Source of the DNA: Acanthaster planci
Lineage: Eukaryota; Echinodermata; Asteroidea; Valvatida; Acanthasteridae
Direction: 5' to 3'
Assembly: GCF_001949145.1 (NCBI RefSeq)
Contig: NW_019091394.1
Coordinates: forward strand, 235,758-299,757
DNA: 64,000 nucleotides
Positions within the stretch are counted from its first letter, which is position 1. Each line of letters begins with the position of its first letter. The notes below the pieces were generated by a model. That model was not told the DNA's origin and ran no database searches. It saw only the letters and a program-made list of their open reading frames with translations. Below, piece after piece: positions 25,101 to 40,100 of this stretch. The translations under genes were made by a program, and so were the position numbers.

Positions 25101-28100
25101 TAACTTCAAGAACCGATCATAATGACAACAGACAGGAGATCCCATGCACAAAGTGATGCCGGTGGGATTTCAACCGGAGAATTAAGAGATAACAGCTAGG
25201 AAATTGGAAGCATACTGTCTGCAGCATGCTTCATGCCAACTTACCTTGGGACTGGAATATACTTGACTTTATGCTGGGCTAGATCGGCCACTTCAATGTA
25301 TGCTGCAACATTGGCAGGGGCCTTACCTAAGCAAGATGTACCAAAAGAAATAGAAAGTTCTTCAAGAATGTAAAAAGTTTTGATTTAAAATGTGTCATAT
25401 ATTGACAGGACACTGCATCCTGGTTGCTAATGGGATCGGATCCTTGTAAAGTGAACTTCTGCAGGTTGACTTCCAGGACCCAGACCAAGATGGCCTCCAT
25501 ATACCAAACACTTATTGCCCTAATTTCTGTGCAAAGTAATTTATTCCACTGGCCCCTTACCCTCAGGAAAAACCTCCGCTGGAGTCTCCTGTGGTGGAAC
25601 AATCCTTGCCACTTGGCTGACTTCTGGTAGGAGACCAGCTGGACCTGGGGCTTCGGCCTCGACCTTTGACCTGCCAACTTTCATGGCAGCCAGGAAGGTG
25701 TCGCCTTTAGTGTGGAAGGACTCCTTCTCAACTGGTGTTGGGCCTCGTGGTATGGTGTATATATCAATGGTTGACTGCAGATAGAAAAAGTTGAAAGAAT
25801 CCCCGTTCAAATTCAATTCCAGCTTGCAAAATAATGCCGATGTCTATTCACGTTCCTATTTTGATATTTTTTGCTGCTAGATTCAAACCTCTACATGGCA
25901 AGTCACATTCCTGCTTCTGCTAACCAAGTTGACTCACCATTAATTCTGGAAATCCGACTGCCACGGCTCCATAGTTGCTCTTGTCAGCCAAAATCCTGTT
26001 TGGCGAGTCAATGGTTTGACCCACGGCAGCCGAGAGGTCACTAGAGGTCAACCCTTCACTGGAAATCACCAATGTGGGGTCACTCGAGCTGAATACATCT
26101 GCATCAGAAACTGTCAGGGGAAACATTAAAAAGAAAGATGTTGAACAAGGAAAAACAGAAACAGAAATACTGAAATGTGACAATAGGAGAAGAGTACACA
26201 TTTCCTGAGACTTTTGATCAGTTCCATTTTGGTTGGTGTGGTACCTGCACTTGATGGCTGGGTCTCAAATATGGTACTGAGCTGGTTGACTGGGGAGCCT
26301 GGGTCCGGTCTGCTGAGGAGATATTTTCTGATTGGTAGAAAAAAGATTGAATTCATCAAGAGGCACACAGTAGGCCATGTCTATGGGCGTGCACGCTCTC
26401 AAATATCTTCCTTGCTTAAGTTTTTGACAGTCCTCAATACCAACCAAGGCAACATTATTGATATTAGGACAGTGAAAGGTAATTTAAGCCACAGGTTTTG
26501 GCTGTGACTGTGGCTAGCAATAACATTCACAGCAATGGAACCCAGTCAATGGTCTGGTGCCTAACCTACCTTTGGGTCTTTGCCTCTGTGAGCAGCCAGT
26601 TGTCGGCCGATGGCATGAACATGGTTTCCAAATGAAACGGCAGCTGCAAGCTGTGGGCTTTGCCATTCAGTAAATCCACAACGTCTAAGCGGTCACTGCA
26701 TTCCGATACACAGAAATATTACTACAATGGGTGTGGTGTGAATGTTGGCATTGCTAGGGCTGTATCTGAGTCTCTTGTCTAGAGCTAGGTCTAGCTCTTG
26801 GCTCCATTGAAATTACATGGAGATGCATGCAGAAAATAGACCTAGCCGTAGCTCTAGAAGCCCGTTTCCGACACGGTCTAAGTATAGACGAGAAATGATG
26901 GCAAATGCCTCTGTAAAGCTGGGGTCAATTTGACTGATAAGCCAAGCTAAAGAAATGCACAAATCTTTAACTTATTATCAGTAGATCTACAAGTTTGATT
27001 TGGTTTCTTTGACCATGGAATCGAAGTGATGAAGATTCTTCAATTCACTGACCCTTCTCCTTGGTAGAACACCACCACGTTCTTGTCAGCCTGGTCGCTG
27101 CACATCCTGTGACTTTTTCCCTCACTGCTGCTGCCAAGACGACGCCCGATGACATCCTTGGCTGTTTCCAGGGGCGAAGTCAGGAAGAGGCGCGAGGTGA
27201 CTCCATTGCTTGTGTCGATGAGAAGAATGTTGTTATTCTGGGTGTGAGCAACAGAAAAGTGAAAACTATAAAAAAAAGAAAGAAACTGTTCAAAGGTAAT
27301 GCGAACACTCGTGAAAAAAATGACAAAACAAATTGGTGAGAACATAATCATTAAAAGGACCAAACCATTCATAAACGAACAAGAGTATGATGCAGTTTGG
27401 CTCCAAAACTGGTGCATATTAGCGAAATGCCCATATGTATTGCACTGGGGGTGTAACTCTACCGTGGTCCATAAGTGAGTGCTCTTTGAGTTTGGAGAAA
27501 CAAGCTTTCAGTCAGACTTACAAGCTGTTCGTGAAGCACAACGTGTCCGCCCAACTGTTCCCCAAGACCTGTGATAGCGATGGGCTTTGGGCCAAGTCCA
27601 GGGAAGATGTCATACAAGTCCAGGTAGCGGATGGTCTTGCCATGAGGCTTCATGGAGTACAGGCAGATGGGGTTAGAGGTCAGGACGTGAACTGTGCCAG
27701 CAGTGGAGTCTGGCAGAGTGACAGATCAAAAAATGAAAAGGTTGAGAAAGTTGAAAGTTGACAAGGCTTTGTCACAGCTCACATGAGCTAGATTTTCAGT
27801 GTTGAAGTAAAGACCTTTCAGGATCGTCACAACACCAACACAAGACCTCCAGCCTGAATTAAAGTCACCCGCTATTCAAATGAATTTCAACAAAAGCATT
27901 GCTTTAATGTCCACCTTGTCACTTATGATGGGTCTTGTGAATGGTCTCGTGTTTGGTCTTGCAGTGGTCAGATCTTGTGATGGTCTTTACTACAACACTG
28001 GTACATGTATTTTACACTTGGTGTCCATTTGTTCCTGTGTGGGTTGGACACAGATTCATTGCTGTAAAATGCCTTGCTGAGGGACACAAGCCAAACTGGC

Positions 28101-31100
28101 CTCCTCCTTGCTTGCTCAGGACCTACAATCTGACAACTTGAATAGCCACATATCCACAAGAGTTGTGACCATTATCTCACTTACATTTAGAGGCAATCAC
28201 ATCACACACCCTGTTCGTTTCACCCAGTGGTATTTGCCATGATGCAACCAGCTCTGAGAAGCTCAGTGACCTGGCCTCTAGTCTCTCCAAGGGGAACTCA
28301 CGAACACCAAGATGCACTGGACCCTAAAAAAAGGGAATATATGATGCCCATTATGGCAGATTTCAGGTTAATTCTTTTATATATCCGCATTAATCTAAAC
28401 AAATAAAGTTGACGAGCCAATTTTTAGAGTTATCAAGTCAAATATTGACAGTTGTTTGGCAGAGTTTCAAATGAATCGAGTACATTTTGAAGTTGCCATG
28501 ATGATTATCAAATGAAAATTTTAAGCAAGTTGAAGTTTGTCAGGAATTTTATGGATTTCACAAACTAGTTTTCATTTGTTGACAAGTAAAGACTACTCAC
28601 TGCATCAGCACTTTGCTCGACAAAATAAACTTGAAAAAAAAAAGATCCTGAAATTGATTGCGTTCAGTATTCCTTGGCAATATCAAGATACATCAGTTAA
28701 TTTTTCTTCCGTGAGGCCTGAGTTTAAATCAGTAATCCAGGAAAGAACTGGATTAAAATCCTTCACCCATCATGCCCTACCTTGACCCTCAATTTCCTTT
28801 CTTCAATAGGACACAGCATCTTGCGACGACTCGACCCCTGACTTCCAAAGTGCCACTGACTTGCCAGTTGGGCAGCGGGCAGTGGAAACCTGATTGAAAA
28901 CATTGTTCATACTCACTTGGATTCCTCATCTGAATACTACAATTCTACTGAGTTTCAGAGAGCAAATGGGACCCAATCTCATGGCTCTGGTAGGCACAGA
29001 ATTCCATACTTTCAATCAGCATTCTATGTTTGCTACAATAGCAGAGACTTTTGTGCTTGTCAAGTAACTTGAAGTAAGCACTCAAGTCCTAGTTAATAAC
29101 AGGTTTTATGGAAGTATGTGGCCTAAGTTATCGGCTTTCCTCGTCCAGGAAATAGGCTGACCTTCAGCAATTGAATTAAACCTGCTATGGTTTAGTGAAG
29201 ATTCTTTGCTTGAGGTGAGAATAGGCATGAAATTGGATCCAAAACTGGCAAGAAGGCATCGTCATTATTACTATCATCAATTATCGTAACGGTGCTGGGT
29301 CAATACAGAAGCATGTGGAATGTTCTACAACGAAAATTAGTGCATTGAGTTAGCAACATTTTGGCTTAAAACACTGAAATCCTTCAAATGACCCCTGATC
29401 TCAGGGCAACATTGTACTCTTGGAAAGGGTTCAATCTCCACACCAACCTTTTCATATTTTAGGGGAAAAAGGACACCGAATCAAGATAAGAAAGGCAAAT
29501 GACAAATGTTTTTTGCTCCAATTCTCATATATTTATTTCATGACCGTCTCCAAGAGTACAACTCCTCCTGTATGATATTTAAATTTCAGAATTACGACCG
29601 TAAGTTTAATTAATTGCATTGACAGCAATTTGTTTTTCATCAGATTCATCCCATCAACCCTCACAATTACACAAATAATACAATGACTACATCTGAAAAC
29701 AAAACACACTAAAAATCGATTATAAATCCTTACAGTTCCTGGTAGGCTTAGAATCTTGAAAGGACTTTCACAATTTCCTGATTTAAAAATTTCTTTCGCT
29801 AAGTTTCTATACCTTATGAACTGACTTAACAACATGTTGCATAGCATCACGACGATTAAATTGTATCAATAAATATGTTCTTCACTCAATCATGCTGGCA
29901 TAAAGCCGAAGGTAGTCTGCGAAGAAAAGGGCTGGCTTAAAAAACTTCCGCTCTAAATCAACAGTAAAAGAGTTGAACCTTCAGACTGTCCTTGAAAGAA
30001 TAATCTTGTCACGATGTTCAACATCTACAAGTCTGTGGGAAATGTAGAACTTTAGCAATAATGCACTAAAGCTCCTCCAAAACAAAAACTGAAAATGGGT
30101 ACTTCATCTGACAAAGAGCCTCATCTTTTACCCTGATTCTCCATTGCCAGCACCTAGGTAGGCCTTCTTCTGTGCACCTAAGCCCATGCACCTAGGCCTT
30201 ACTCTATCCAACAAGGCCTAGGTGCAAAGAGCAGTAGTTACACCTGAGCCCTTAACACGTTGTACCTAGCCTTGCACCTAGACATTAACCCATCAAACAA
30301 GAGCCTTGTTCCTAGACTCCCACTCTTTGCACCTGCACTCTCATGCTTTGCACCTAGGCCTACCTATAAAGCCATTACTCTTTGCACCTAGGCCCTTACT
30401 CTTTAGCCAGCTGTACGTTGCTTGGGTCAGCTCCCACAGGGATTCCATGCTTGTGCAGGGCCTGGATCACCTGCTCCCTCATCTCCTTGTTGTAGGCATC
30501 AAAGTCAAAGACGTTATTGACTACGCTGGCTAGGCCTTCCTGGGGAAATTTCTGGAAAGGGGTGGATTGAACGAAGACTATTTTATTTCCGCCAGTTTCC
30601 TTAAACTAGCAGTACGCCACTAAAAAGCCTAGGTTTAAGTGGTAAGTAAACTTTGCAAGGCTTACTTAAAAAATGATGGTTGACAAATTTTCTTGCTCAG
30701 TGAAAATCAGCCATGAACCATTAACAATCAATAAATATTACAAGGTTTATTCCCTGGTGGCCTGTTTCTGCCAAGCACCAATTTCCTAAGCTCAGTAAAT
30801 TTCTTCACCTGCTGAGCTCATTTCTACTAGGGTTCCCACAGAAATCTAACAAAAAAATCTTATGATTTTTCCAGGACTTTCCAGCAGGAAAACTGTTCTA
30901 CGAGATGCTAACCTGGAGATGCTTGACCATGTTGACCACCTCCCTGGTGGAGTAGGGATATGTGATGAGCCCCTGGTCGGCCATCTCACGCAGCTCACTG
31001 AAGGCTGACACTAGCTTGCGCAGCATGGGCTCGGGGACGTCCGGCCCATAGCGTCGCAGCATGGTCATCTCCGACTCCACGCTTGGGTTGTCCACAGCAT

Positions 31101-34100
31101 GGCAGCTGAATATATCACCTGTGAGGTGGGAGGCAATGTTTGGAGAAAATTAAGATGAACTAATTCATTTCACAGAGCTGTCCAACTTATGTACCGGTTT
31201 CTGAACGCTTATCAGCATGGGCAGAATGCTACTCAAAGGCAGAGCCGATCTATTTTTTCACCTCAAGGTCCTCATATATTTTGTATCTTATTGCTAGATT
31301 AAATAATATTTTCATGCAATCTACTAACAGTCGAACCTCATTAATAAGAGGTCCTTCAGACTTGGCAGATGACCTTGTTATAACAGGAACCTTATATTAC
31401 CAGGAATGAAAACAATAAAAAACAAAGGATTGGGACGTAACAAATTCAAGCTCTCATTAACGAGGTTCGACTGAAAAGTATTCCCACATTTTGCAACTTG
31501 TGTACAGGATTTACTCATCACACAAAGAATCCACTTCTTGTCTCAGAAAGAGTTCTTTTGACAAAAATTCACACACTGTGGGAAGCCTCGACAAGATTTG
31601 CCCAGTTCAATTCCCTCCCCCCCCAGCCTTGTATCTTGGCCAATTCTTGTGAGAGGGAGAAAAAAATACTCACCTAGAGCTCCAAAAAAGTCATTTCCCA
31701 GGAAGGGAAAGCCGGGCCGGTTGGCCAGCACAATCATCCTGAAGTCAGGATGGGTGACGATGGTGTTGTCAGAAGAGGATGCTAGGGCTCCCTCTGCTGT
31801 TGAGAAAATTAAATCGGGTTGAGATCAAGCTGTTTTTAGAGACCCATTTCACTGCCAGGACATGTTTCAAGAGTGTGGGGGGCTCAACTTGCTGTAAGCT
31901 ACACAAACCAGCAGCTATCGTTAATTTGAAAAGCCCTAACAGGTTGCTTATTTCACAAAGTAGAAACTGGTGACCGACGGGTCACCACTGGGCCAATTCC
32001 AGCTACGATCTCTTGTCGACTACTCATCAATTTGTCCTAATCTGTACACAAAATATATCCTGGCTACCAAGCAAAATAGGCCAGTGACAGAAAACTTGTT
32101 ATGATTTAAACATGCTCATTATAGATGACTGTATATTTTTGTCAACTCAGGGTCAGAGATCTTGACGTAGACAGGCACAGAGAGGTTACAGCACCTACCA
32201 GCGACAATCTTCCGTCCGTCAGCAAGCACCATCTCCCCACTCTCTACCAGCGACTTCAAGATGCAAGTCACATTGGTGGGAGCCTTGTCAGCTTCATCAA
32301 TGATCAAGACTTGGCCCTCCTTCACCGCTCGAACCTGGCAATTACAGGGGGTAGGGAAACAGTTCCAAAACTAAGAGAAATGCAGTCATATTTCACTTTG
32401 TTCAGCATTTCAAATTACAGCGCCATGCTGGCTGACTCAACAAACTCCAAACCTCCAATTGGTCAGGTAGCCTTTTGCATTTCAGAGTCAACGCACAATT
32501 GGGGTAAAGTATCCTGCCTGAGGACAAATGTACTCTGGTACCGGGCTCGGCTCAAATCCAGAGCGGAGAAGCTATGAAATTATCACCAAGTCTGAAACAT
32601 CTAACCATCTTCTTAGAAATCTAAAAGGCTCTTTCGGCGTCTTTTTTCTGTAATGTCGGGGCTGTGAGGCACTAGAAATGTTCCATATTCTTGGAGACCT
32701 GCTTACTTTCAGACCATTGAGGCAACCTTCAAGTTCCACCTCTAATTCCTTACGGGAGACCCGATTTCACTGAGAGACAGAAATAAAGTAAAACTTCCGG
32801 TCACTCCACTTACCAATGGTGAATCTTCGTAAATAATGATTCCGTCTTGGACATTTGGCTGCAGGGTCAAGGACTGTACCGTTGTATCTCTGGAAAAGGA
32901 TGAAAGACATTCAGATGTAAAAACTGAGAGTCCAGTTACAGAACACTGACAGTTCTTGTGTCTTTGGAGTAGTTGCAAAAATCCACACAACGTAGGAATG
33001 GCTGTATTGGTACCCACCTATGCAGTTGGATGTACTGCCGTGGTTTATTGAGCAGGTGCAGGAAACGATCCACAATCTTGTTCTTGCCAACGCCTTGGTT
33101 ACCGACTAGCAACAGATGCTCTCCCAGGATAAAGTCTTTCAGCATGGCTTCCATGACGTTCAGATGCTGTGGCACAAAAATATGGTTTTAAAAGAAGATT
33201 CAGTTATTTAAATCCACTAAGTCGTGAACTTCGTAGCTTACAAGTTATTGTGAGTTACAGACAGGTGGAACAATGCATTTGGAAGTTTTTATTTCGGCGT
33301 TTCTTCACTGGTAACCAATTGCATACCTGTACATTGTCATAAAACAAGGTGTCGGGTACCATCATCATGTTGTCGGGGTTGAAGACTGCCATCTCCGTGT
33401 CACCGATTCGTAGTTTACCGTTCTTGACCTCGCCTGCATATCAAAGAGTGTCAAAGGTCAAAGTTGAAGGTCAACACAGCAACATCCTATCTGCATATGT
33501 ACAATAACAAATGGAGGTTTCAAAGAACACAACTTTAAAAAATTAATAAATAAAATAAAATAGAGTAAAATTGGGAGCAATGATCAAAAATGATCAATTC
33601 CAAGCAAGACCAGTGTTCTCAAATTCTTACAGGACAGAGCGCGCTCGATGTCCACATCTTCAGTCGTTAGTTGGGGTTCTATGCCGTTATCCTTCAGAGC
33701 CTTGTCTAAAGCTTGCCGAGCAAGCGTTGGTAGAAATCTAGACGGAAACGATGAAAACTATTCACAGTGGGGGTAATTGCAAAAGCACAGAATCCGGTAA
33801 CAGTTTCACATGAGAAATGACTAACATCTTCAATTTCACAATTACATTAGATATTTTTTTTTTAATTTACAATTGAAATTTAAAAAAAAGAAGTACTACA
33901 ATTTGGGTAGACTGGACAAAGTGTTTTGGGGCGACTTCTACACACTATTCCTGTAAATCTGAAGCTGGTATTCATCAATCAATGTGGATTAAATAACTCT
34001 ATGAAAACGCCCCAACGCTGGAAATCTTCCATGAGGATCGCTATGGGCCTTGTTTGCCAGGTTACTCACCTGGATAAACAAGCCTTGTTGATGGCCTCAT

Positions 34101-37100
34101 GTAAGCCTTCATCAGGGTAACTAGACATTCGTCGAGCAATCCGGAGCAAGTTACGAGTCGAAAGAGAAGAGGATAATGACTGGAGCTAAGGGGGAAAAAA
34201 AAAACCAGGAGTATAAATCTTACATTTACCAAGACTTTGCTGTGGCCCCCAAGCAGTGTTAGTTGCATGGAATCTTCTCAGAAAGATTAAGAGTTCAATG
34301 ACGATGAATCAACTTACTGTTGTGTCTCCGGAGTTCCTCAGCAAGTGCGTCAGCTTCAGCAAAGGTTCCAGCACAGCCACGTTGGTGTTAGGGACCTAGA
34401 AACCACAAGCAAATCATTGGCTGCATTTTCTGTCAGTTTCTGGAAGAGGTACTTTTTATCAGATTTTGATGGGAATTATATGAGGCTTTGGGTGTGCATA
34501 TTTGTATGCAGTGACGCCGTGTACTTATATGGAGATCGTGGAATTCTCACAAGCCAACCAGAGTCTAGTCTTCTGTGTCAAGTTCGGTGTTCGATTCTAA
34601 GGTTTATGGTTTGAGCAAACCCCGTGAAAAACAAAACCCTTGTGGTTTCTGGTAGGACTTTTTTGGAATGGTTGTTTCTCTATGATCAGTAATAACTGCA
34701 ATGGGCATGTTGCCCCTTAGTCTTGGAATAATCTTTGCCTTAGTTCAACAAGCAGCGACAGATTTTTCAACGAGGACATCTTGAGAGTCAGAATATCTTT
34801 CTAAATACGGCAAGCTGGAGATGTAAAAATGCTTTTTAGAGGCTAAAACATCATGTTGGTGGTACGTGCACATTTAGGGGACTGTCCCAACATCCTCAAG
34901 GCTCATGACCCTGTAAAGTTCAGAGGTCAGCAAAGCTCTGCCTCACCATGCCCCGTATGACGTCCATCTCTTCTGCTAAGGACAGAGGTCGTAGGTCGTG
35001 GTACAGGAAGAGGGTCAACAGCTCCGGGTTGAGCCACTGCTGTGTGCTACTGCCAATGACCGGGGGCTCAGCCAAGGCGACGATGCGGAAAGATGGATGG
35101 ATCGGGAAGATGGACCTAGGACAGAGAGGTGATTCAAGAAGCCGTGATGTAACTTGTTGCGTGCGTGAAAACTGTGTTTGGCTCAATTTCTGAACCTGTC
35201 TCAGCCATCGGGATTAGCATCTTAGTGACAAGTGTTCATTCCAACCTCCTCAAGCATTTGAAACTTTCTGCTGAAACCGATGGCCGAGAATCTTCAAATA
35301 TTTTGCAGAGATTTGTTTTCAATAATTCTTTCCTGGCAAGCCTTTAACAGCAGTATGGCACTTTTACGCATTCTTAAATACCCCACCAATTCATCAACGC
35401 AGAAAAAAGCTGTAGTCCTTTTTTTACAAAATCATTCCAAAGTCAAAAACAAATACTTATTAGGAACTTATTACTCAAAGCAAAGTTTCCGGAATGCCAC
35501 TCACTTTTCCTTCATCTGTGCATCAGTCAGTCCCGACTGGTCTCTGAGCGCCTGGAAACGATCGTTTCTCAGTAGTCTGGTGCCGTCAAACAAGCTGATC
35601 TCACGGTCATGGACCAACCTGTTAAATACCACAAACAAGGATGCAACACAGCCATTCATTTGAAATACACCGATCTGTATGTGGTTTAGCTTGCTTAAAC
35701 CAAAAATCGGGTATCTACTCTAATTTGGAATTTTGAACTTGAGGTAAATGTGAAAGTGTTCCCTACCAGGCATTTCAGTCCCAGGTGAAAGTATTGGTTT
35801 TGATGGTTTTTAGGTTCACTGTTACGGCCCATACCTGTGTAACACAGCCAGCGTGCTAGGATTGACCCTGTGCAGACCGTCCAGCACGGCAATACTGCCC
35901 TCTAGTGCTGCAGTAATGAGAGGCGCCAGACGCCAGGTTGTGTCCCCGTTGGGTAGCGTCCCTCGCTGCTGCAAGAGGTCACGTGAGGTCATATCCTAAA
36001 AACAAACATTCGGAAATAACAAAAATTGTAATTGAAACAGTGCAGTCATATCATTCCACAGAGGCACTCCTGTTACAAGTAAAGGCATTCTGGTAGAGGG
36101 TTCATTGAGTTTTAACCTTACCAAAACCTGTCCAAATCCTTCATAACCATCCATTTAATGTATTTAGAAGGAGTTTGTAGGATTGAGGAAGATACAAGCC
36201 TACTCCCTTGTAAAGTATGTAGATTTCATGCCCCTTGAAATTTAAAATTCAAAGAATAAGTCACTCTTTCCTGCACACTGGAGAACTTGGGAGGATTCAG
36301 GAAGGTTTGTGCAAAATTGATTTGGGGGTTACCAAAATATGAAAGAGAGAACTGTTTCACAAAGTAATGCACGAACAATACTGTTATTGTTTGTCAACCT
36401 GGTAAAGCATGACCGGCTCCATCTTGTAGCCCATGATGTCAGCAAACTTCCTGGTCAGAACACTCTTTCCACAGCCCTGAGTAAAAAATAAGGTTGACAC
36501 ATGACAAAACATGAAAGGTTAAGTCTGCCCAAACCTAAAGAACCTGGGAGTTGTTATTCATTTCTGAAGAGGTAGAGTGATTGAATGGAAGGGGGGCAGG
36601 TGGGGGTGAGTGGACGGCTCGTGACCAACATTGCCACACTGTGAGAATACCTGGGGCGTCAATTTGGTACAGTGGTAAATGCTTCAGTTTCTATCCGTGA
36701 CCTGGGTTCGAATCCCACTTTATGCATCGTATGGACTGGCTATCCCAGCTCCTATGTCCTTCTGTGGGATTTGCAAAGAAACCTGGGATTTTTCCTCCCA
36801 CCTCATGAAGTAACCACCAAATCCCTGTATGAGTTTCTCCAGGCTTGTGAGCTGCAATGCCTTCGGTACTCTGAAGGGAAATCCCACCATTTCACTACAG
36901 GAAAGAAGTGACATTAAAATGAACTGTGGGTTCAGAGCCTGTTTGCATCTCACCTTGGGACCAATGATGCAGAAGTCTTGCACGGAGTGAGAGAGAAGCA
37001 AGTCTGCAAGGACGCCCTCGTGTGACAGAGTGTTGATAAAGCGTTGGTGCTCGTGGTGGGGCCTAGGTTCTGTGGTACCTGCCGGGACCTGTATAAAAAG

Positions 37101-40100
37101 GCCACGAAATGTTCAAAATACTTTTCACTTCATCTGATTAAAACAACCAACAAAAAAAATCCAAGAGATAAAAAAACTACTGGCAATCCACATATTCTGT
37201 TCCCTTTCCAAAAATGAAATGACCTTCAGAGTACATGTAATGGATTTTTTTCCTTCAAACTCAAGGTTACCTCAACTTGGAAGCTTTCACCCTTGCTTCC
37301 TATGGTAGCCACTGCCATGGGCGCATCATTGTGACTGGTCGGTTGGACTGTGACTGCTCTCTGATTGGGCAAATTCCCGTGCTTGTCTTCCAGCAATTCA
37401 AATCTCTGTCAACAGGAGGGAGCAGCACATTCAGTCACCCGTCAGTTTATGAAGTTCAAGTACTTTGGGAGAACCAGGACTGAAATGCATGTTGGCAAAC
37501 AGGGAAGGGACTTCAAACGGTCGGTATTTCTGGAATTTACCTTCAAAGCGTCGAGGACGACAGTTCTGGACTCCTTGGGTAGAAAGACTGCGTGAGGGTA
37601 CAGCTGATAGAGGAGTTTCTGGGCTGAAATATTGGGCACTGAATTCTACAGAGGAAATATCAAAGTTGGACAAAACTCTACTTGTTAATACACGTGATTC
37701 CTCCAGTCATGGAGGTGCACACTAAAGAGAAGAACCTTCTTTCAAAACCTGGGATTCATCTTCCAACATATGAGCCCGGGAGCCTGAACCCTGAAGCCGG
37801 AACTAAAAACAAAGCCCTGTTTTGTGAAATCCCTGGTTAATATCATCTTGAACACAAGAGAAAACAAAAAGTCAAGCACTCACCATGATCTGGACGATGC
37901 TTGCTAGGTTGTCGATCGGAAAGTCTGGGAGACTGAGAGTGGCCAACTCGGAATGGCGGAGAGCCGTGGCAAAGGACAAAATCTGAGACACTCTAAACAC
38001 ACAAAGCACAAACCAACGAAGAGCAAATAAATTTGTCACTGATTTGGGTAAAAACAACCAAAACGTCTGCGAAACTTAGGCACAAACAAGGCTACATGCT
38101 TATAAGGTTCCAAACCAAAGAAAAAACATTTTTTGACTCACTTTTCTGAAGCAAGCCTAGATCCCAGGGCATTCAGAAGTTCCAAGTGATCCTGAAAATC
38201 AGAGGAGAAAAGTTTACGAATAATTTAAAATATACTCATAGTTGATGTGATTTAGGGCCTGAATTAGCCATTTTTTATGTTACTTTTTACCTTGAAAGGC
38301 AGGGGGTTGATGTCACGAGCCTGAAAACGAGAGCGAAGGGGAGGATCCAAGGGGTTGCCACGGTAACGGGGGACCGGGAGTCCCAGGGCAATGACGCGGA
38401 AATCCTCACTGACCCTGATCAGTTTCCAGGCGTCCAACTCCTCCTGAGAATGGTCCTTTGGTAAAAAAAAAAAAGTAATACAGAAAAATTGTGATTACAA
38501 AGCAAGTTTGAAAACAAGATCCGACAGCTTCCTTTTTAAAAAATGTAAAACCAAAGATGGCAGATTTCCCCTCAAGTTCACATGACAGGCTTTTCTCTTG
38601 TTTTTTTTCCCATTTTTACCGCAGAGCTAAACTCTATCTTTTCCCAAGCAAGAAATAAAATCTCTCAGGAACGGCAATCACTACCACTTTCTGTCTTTGG
38701 AATCTCTTCAAAATTAGACATCAAAGGAAGTCAATCTTCCCCCCCCCCCAAAGTTCCCCCCTCCCAAAAAAAGGACAGGTCAGGATGCTGAACACATTTT
38801 CTTTTTCTCTTGCCAAATTTAATGCATCATCAGTTCTGGCAACCGATGAATAAAGACGTCAATAAGAACATTTAAAGACTAGTAAGAAAAGAAAACTTGT
38901 TACCTTGAGCAGTTTGTCGTATCTGTCTGCTGCCACCAGGAAGTGGCCATCCTCCAGCTGCATCTCCCTGTTCTCCAGGAGGTTGTTCAAGACTGGAAGG
39001 ACATTCCTCTCGGCCTTCTCCACACCCTCAATAACCAGGATGCGACCACGGGTGGCTGCTCGTACAGCGCACTGCCAAGGCCAACGCAAAAACAAAACAA
39101 GAGAATGGAACTCCGCAGTTATTCATTTGAGAACTTGATGAAGTTGTGCCAGGGCTATCGATTTCACACGGTCATTTGACATACCTGATCAATGTAGAAG
39201 GCCGTTCCATCCTTGATTTCTCGCCGCTGTTTCAGATCGGACTCGGTCGTGTCTCTCGTGAGGGCTAGGTATTCCACTTCACGTTTTGTCAGTTCCTATG
39301 CCAACATCACAAGTTAAGATTCAGCTTCCAACAGAACCTTAAGTCTTTCATTCTCAAAAGACAACATATGCTGGGTCTTAGACGATGCCCACAGCTCTCA
39401 TTTACAAGTAATTGACAGTGACTTGACACTTTTCATCCTTCAGACTGCATTTTGTGGCACGGCTAGGAAGTCACACACAACAGCCATAACAGGTTTGCTC
39501 TGAGAAGGTTTGAGTCAGGGGCAACAGAATACACTCACCAAATACTGCATTGCGATAGCTCTACGCAACGGGCCAGGCGGTCCAATCAAAAACACGTCTT
39601 GGCCAAGTGCATCCTGGGAAGACAATAACCATCACCGTTCATGCCAATCAAAACATATCAAAATAGGGACATCTATAGGAAAACCACTGAAAACATCTCC
39701 AGCAAGTATTAGAAGGAGAAGTATCATTTGAAAATGAACTAAAGAGAGAAAAATATGGAAAAAACATTACTACGCCCTCTGACAGAAGCACGCCCCTCCC
39801 CCATCCCCACCCCCTTTTTTCAGCCGTACCTTCTGCATTATCCATCGCAGATGCCGAATCACAGACTGGGGCAGGTTGTCAGACACTACAAAGGACAAAC
39901 CAATGCACAGTTGTTGATAGTCAGTGCCAATGGAAACAATAACCTCAACAAAAAGAAATACCAAACGAGGTATTTTTTTAAGCTATAAACTGAACAGAAA
40001 ATTCATCTGAACTGGAACTACCCACCTTTAAGTTTAACTTTACATTCACCAATGGTCCTGGGACAACCTTACAATACATTCATCCTATGACGTCAATCTT

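Larger units (their letters stand above)
22144..28889 (-). other. VWA8: VWA8 exons 27-44 (linker and VWA domain)
   Basis: Exons: 28889-28781, 28323-28185, 27709-27522, 27237-27053, 26695-26570, 26327-26245, 26110-25938, 25774-25561, 25326-25245, 24933-24729, 24527-24413, 24229-24120, 23929-23774, 23655-23530, 23369-23211, 23107-23009, 22896-22658, 22252-22144 (residues 1033-1904). The linker is the least conserved part. The VWA domain occupies exons 41-44. The protein ends FTSTMLSTR before TAG at 22144-22146. Confidence 0.92.

Noticed and set aside
28010-28140. Dispersed repeat resembling the TTGCTGAGGGACAC type
   Set aside because: One loose match without visible borders or a second copy in the window.
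36655-36730. Functional tRNA gene
   Set aside because: A and B boxes are good but the acceptor and anticodon stems do not close; it fits a SINE head.
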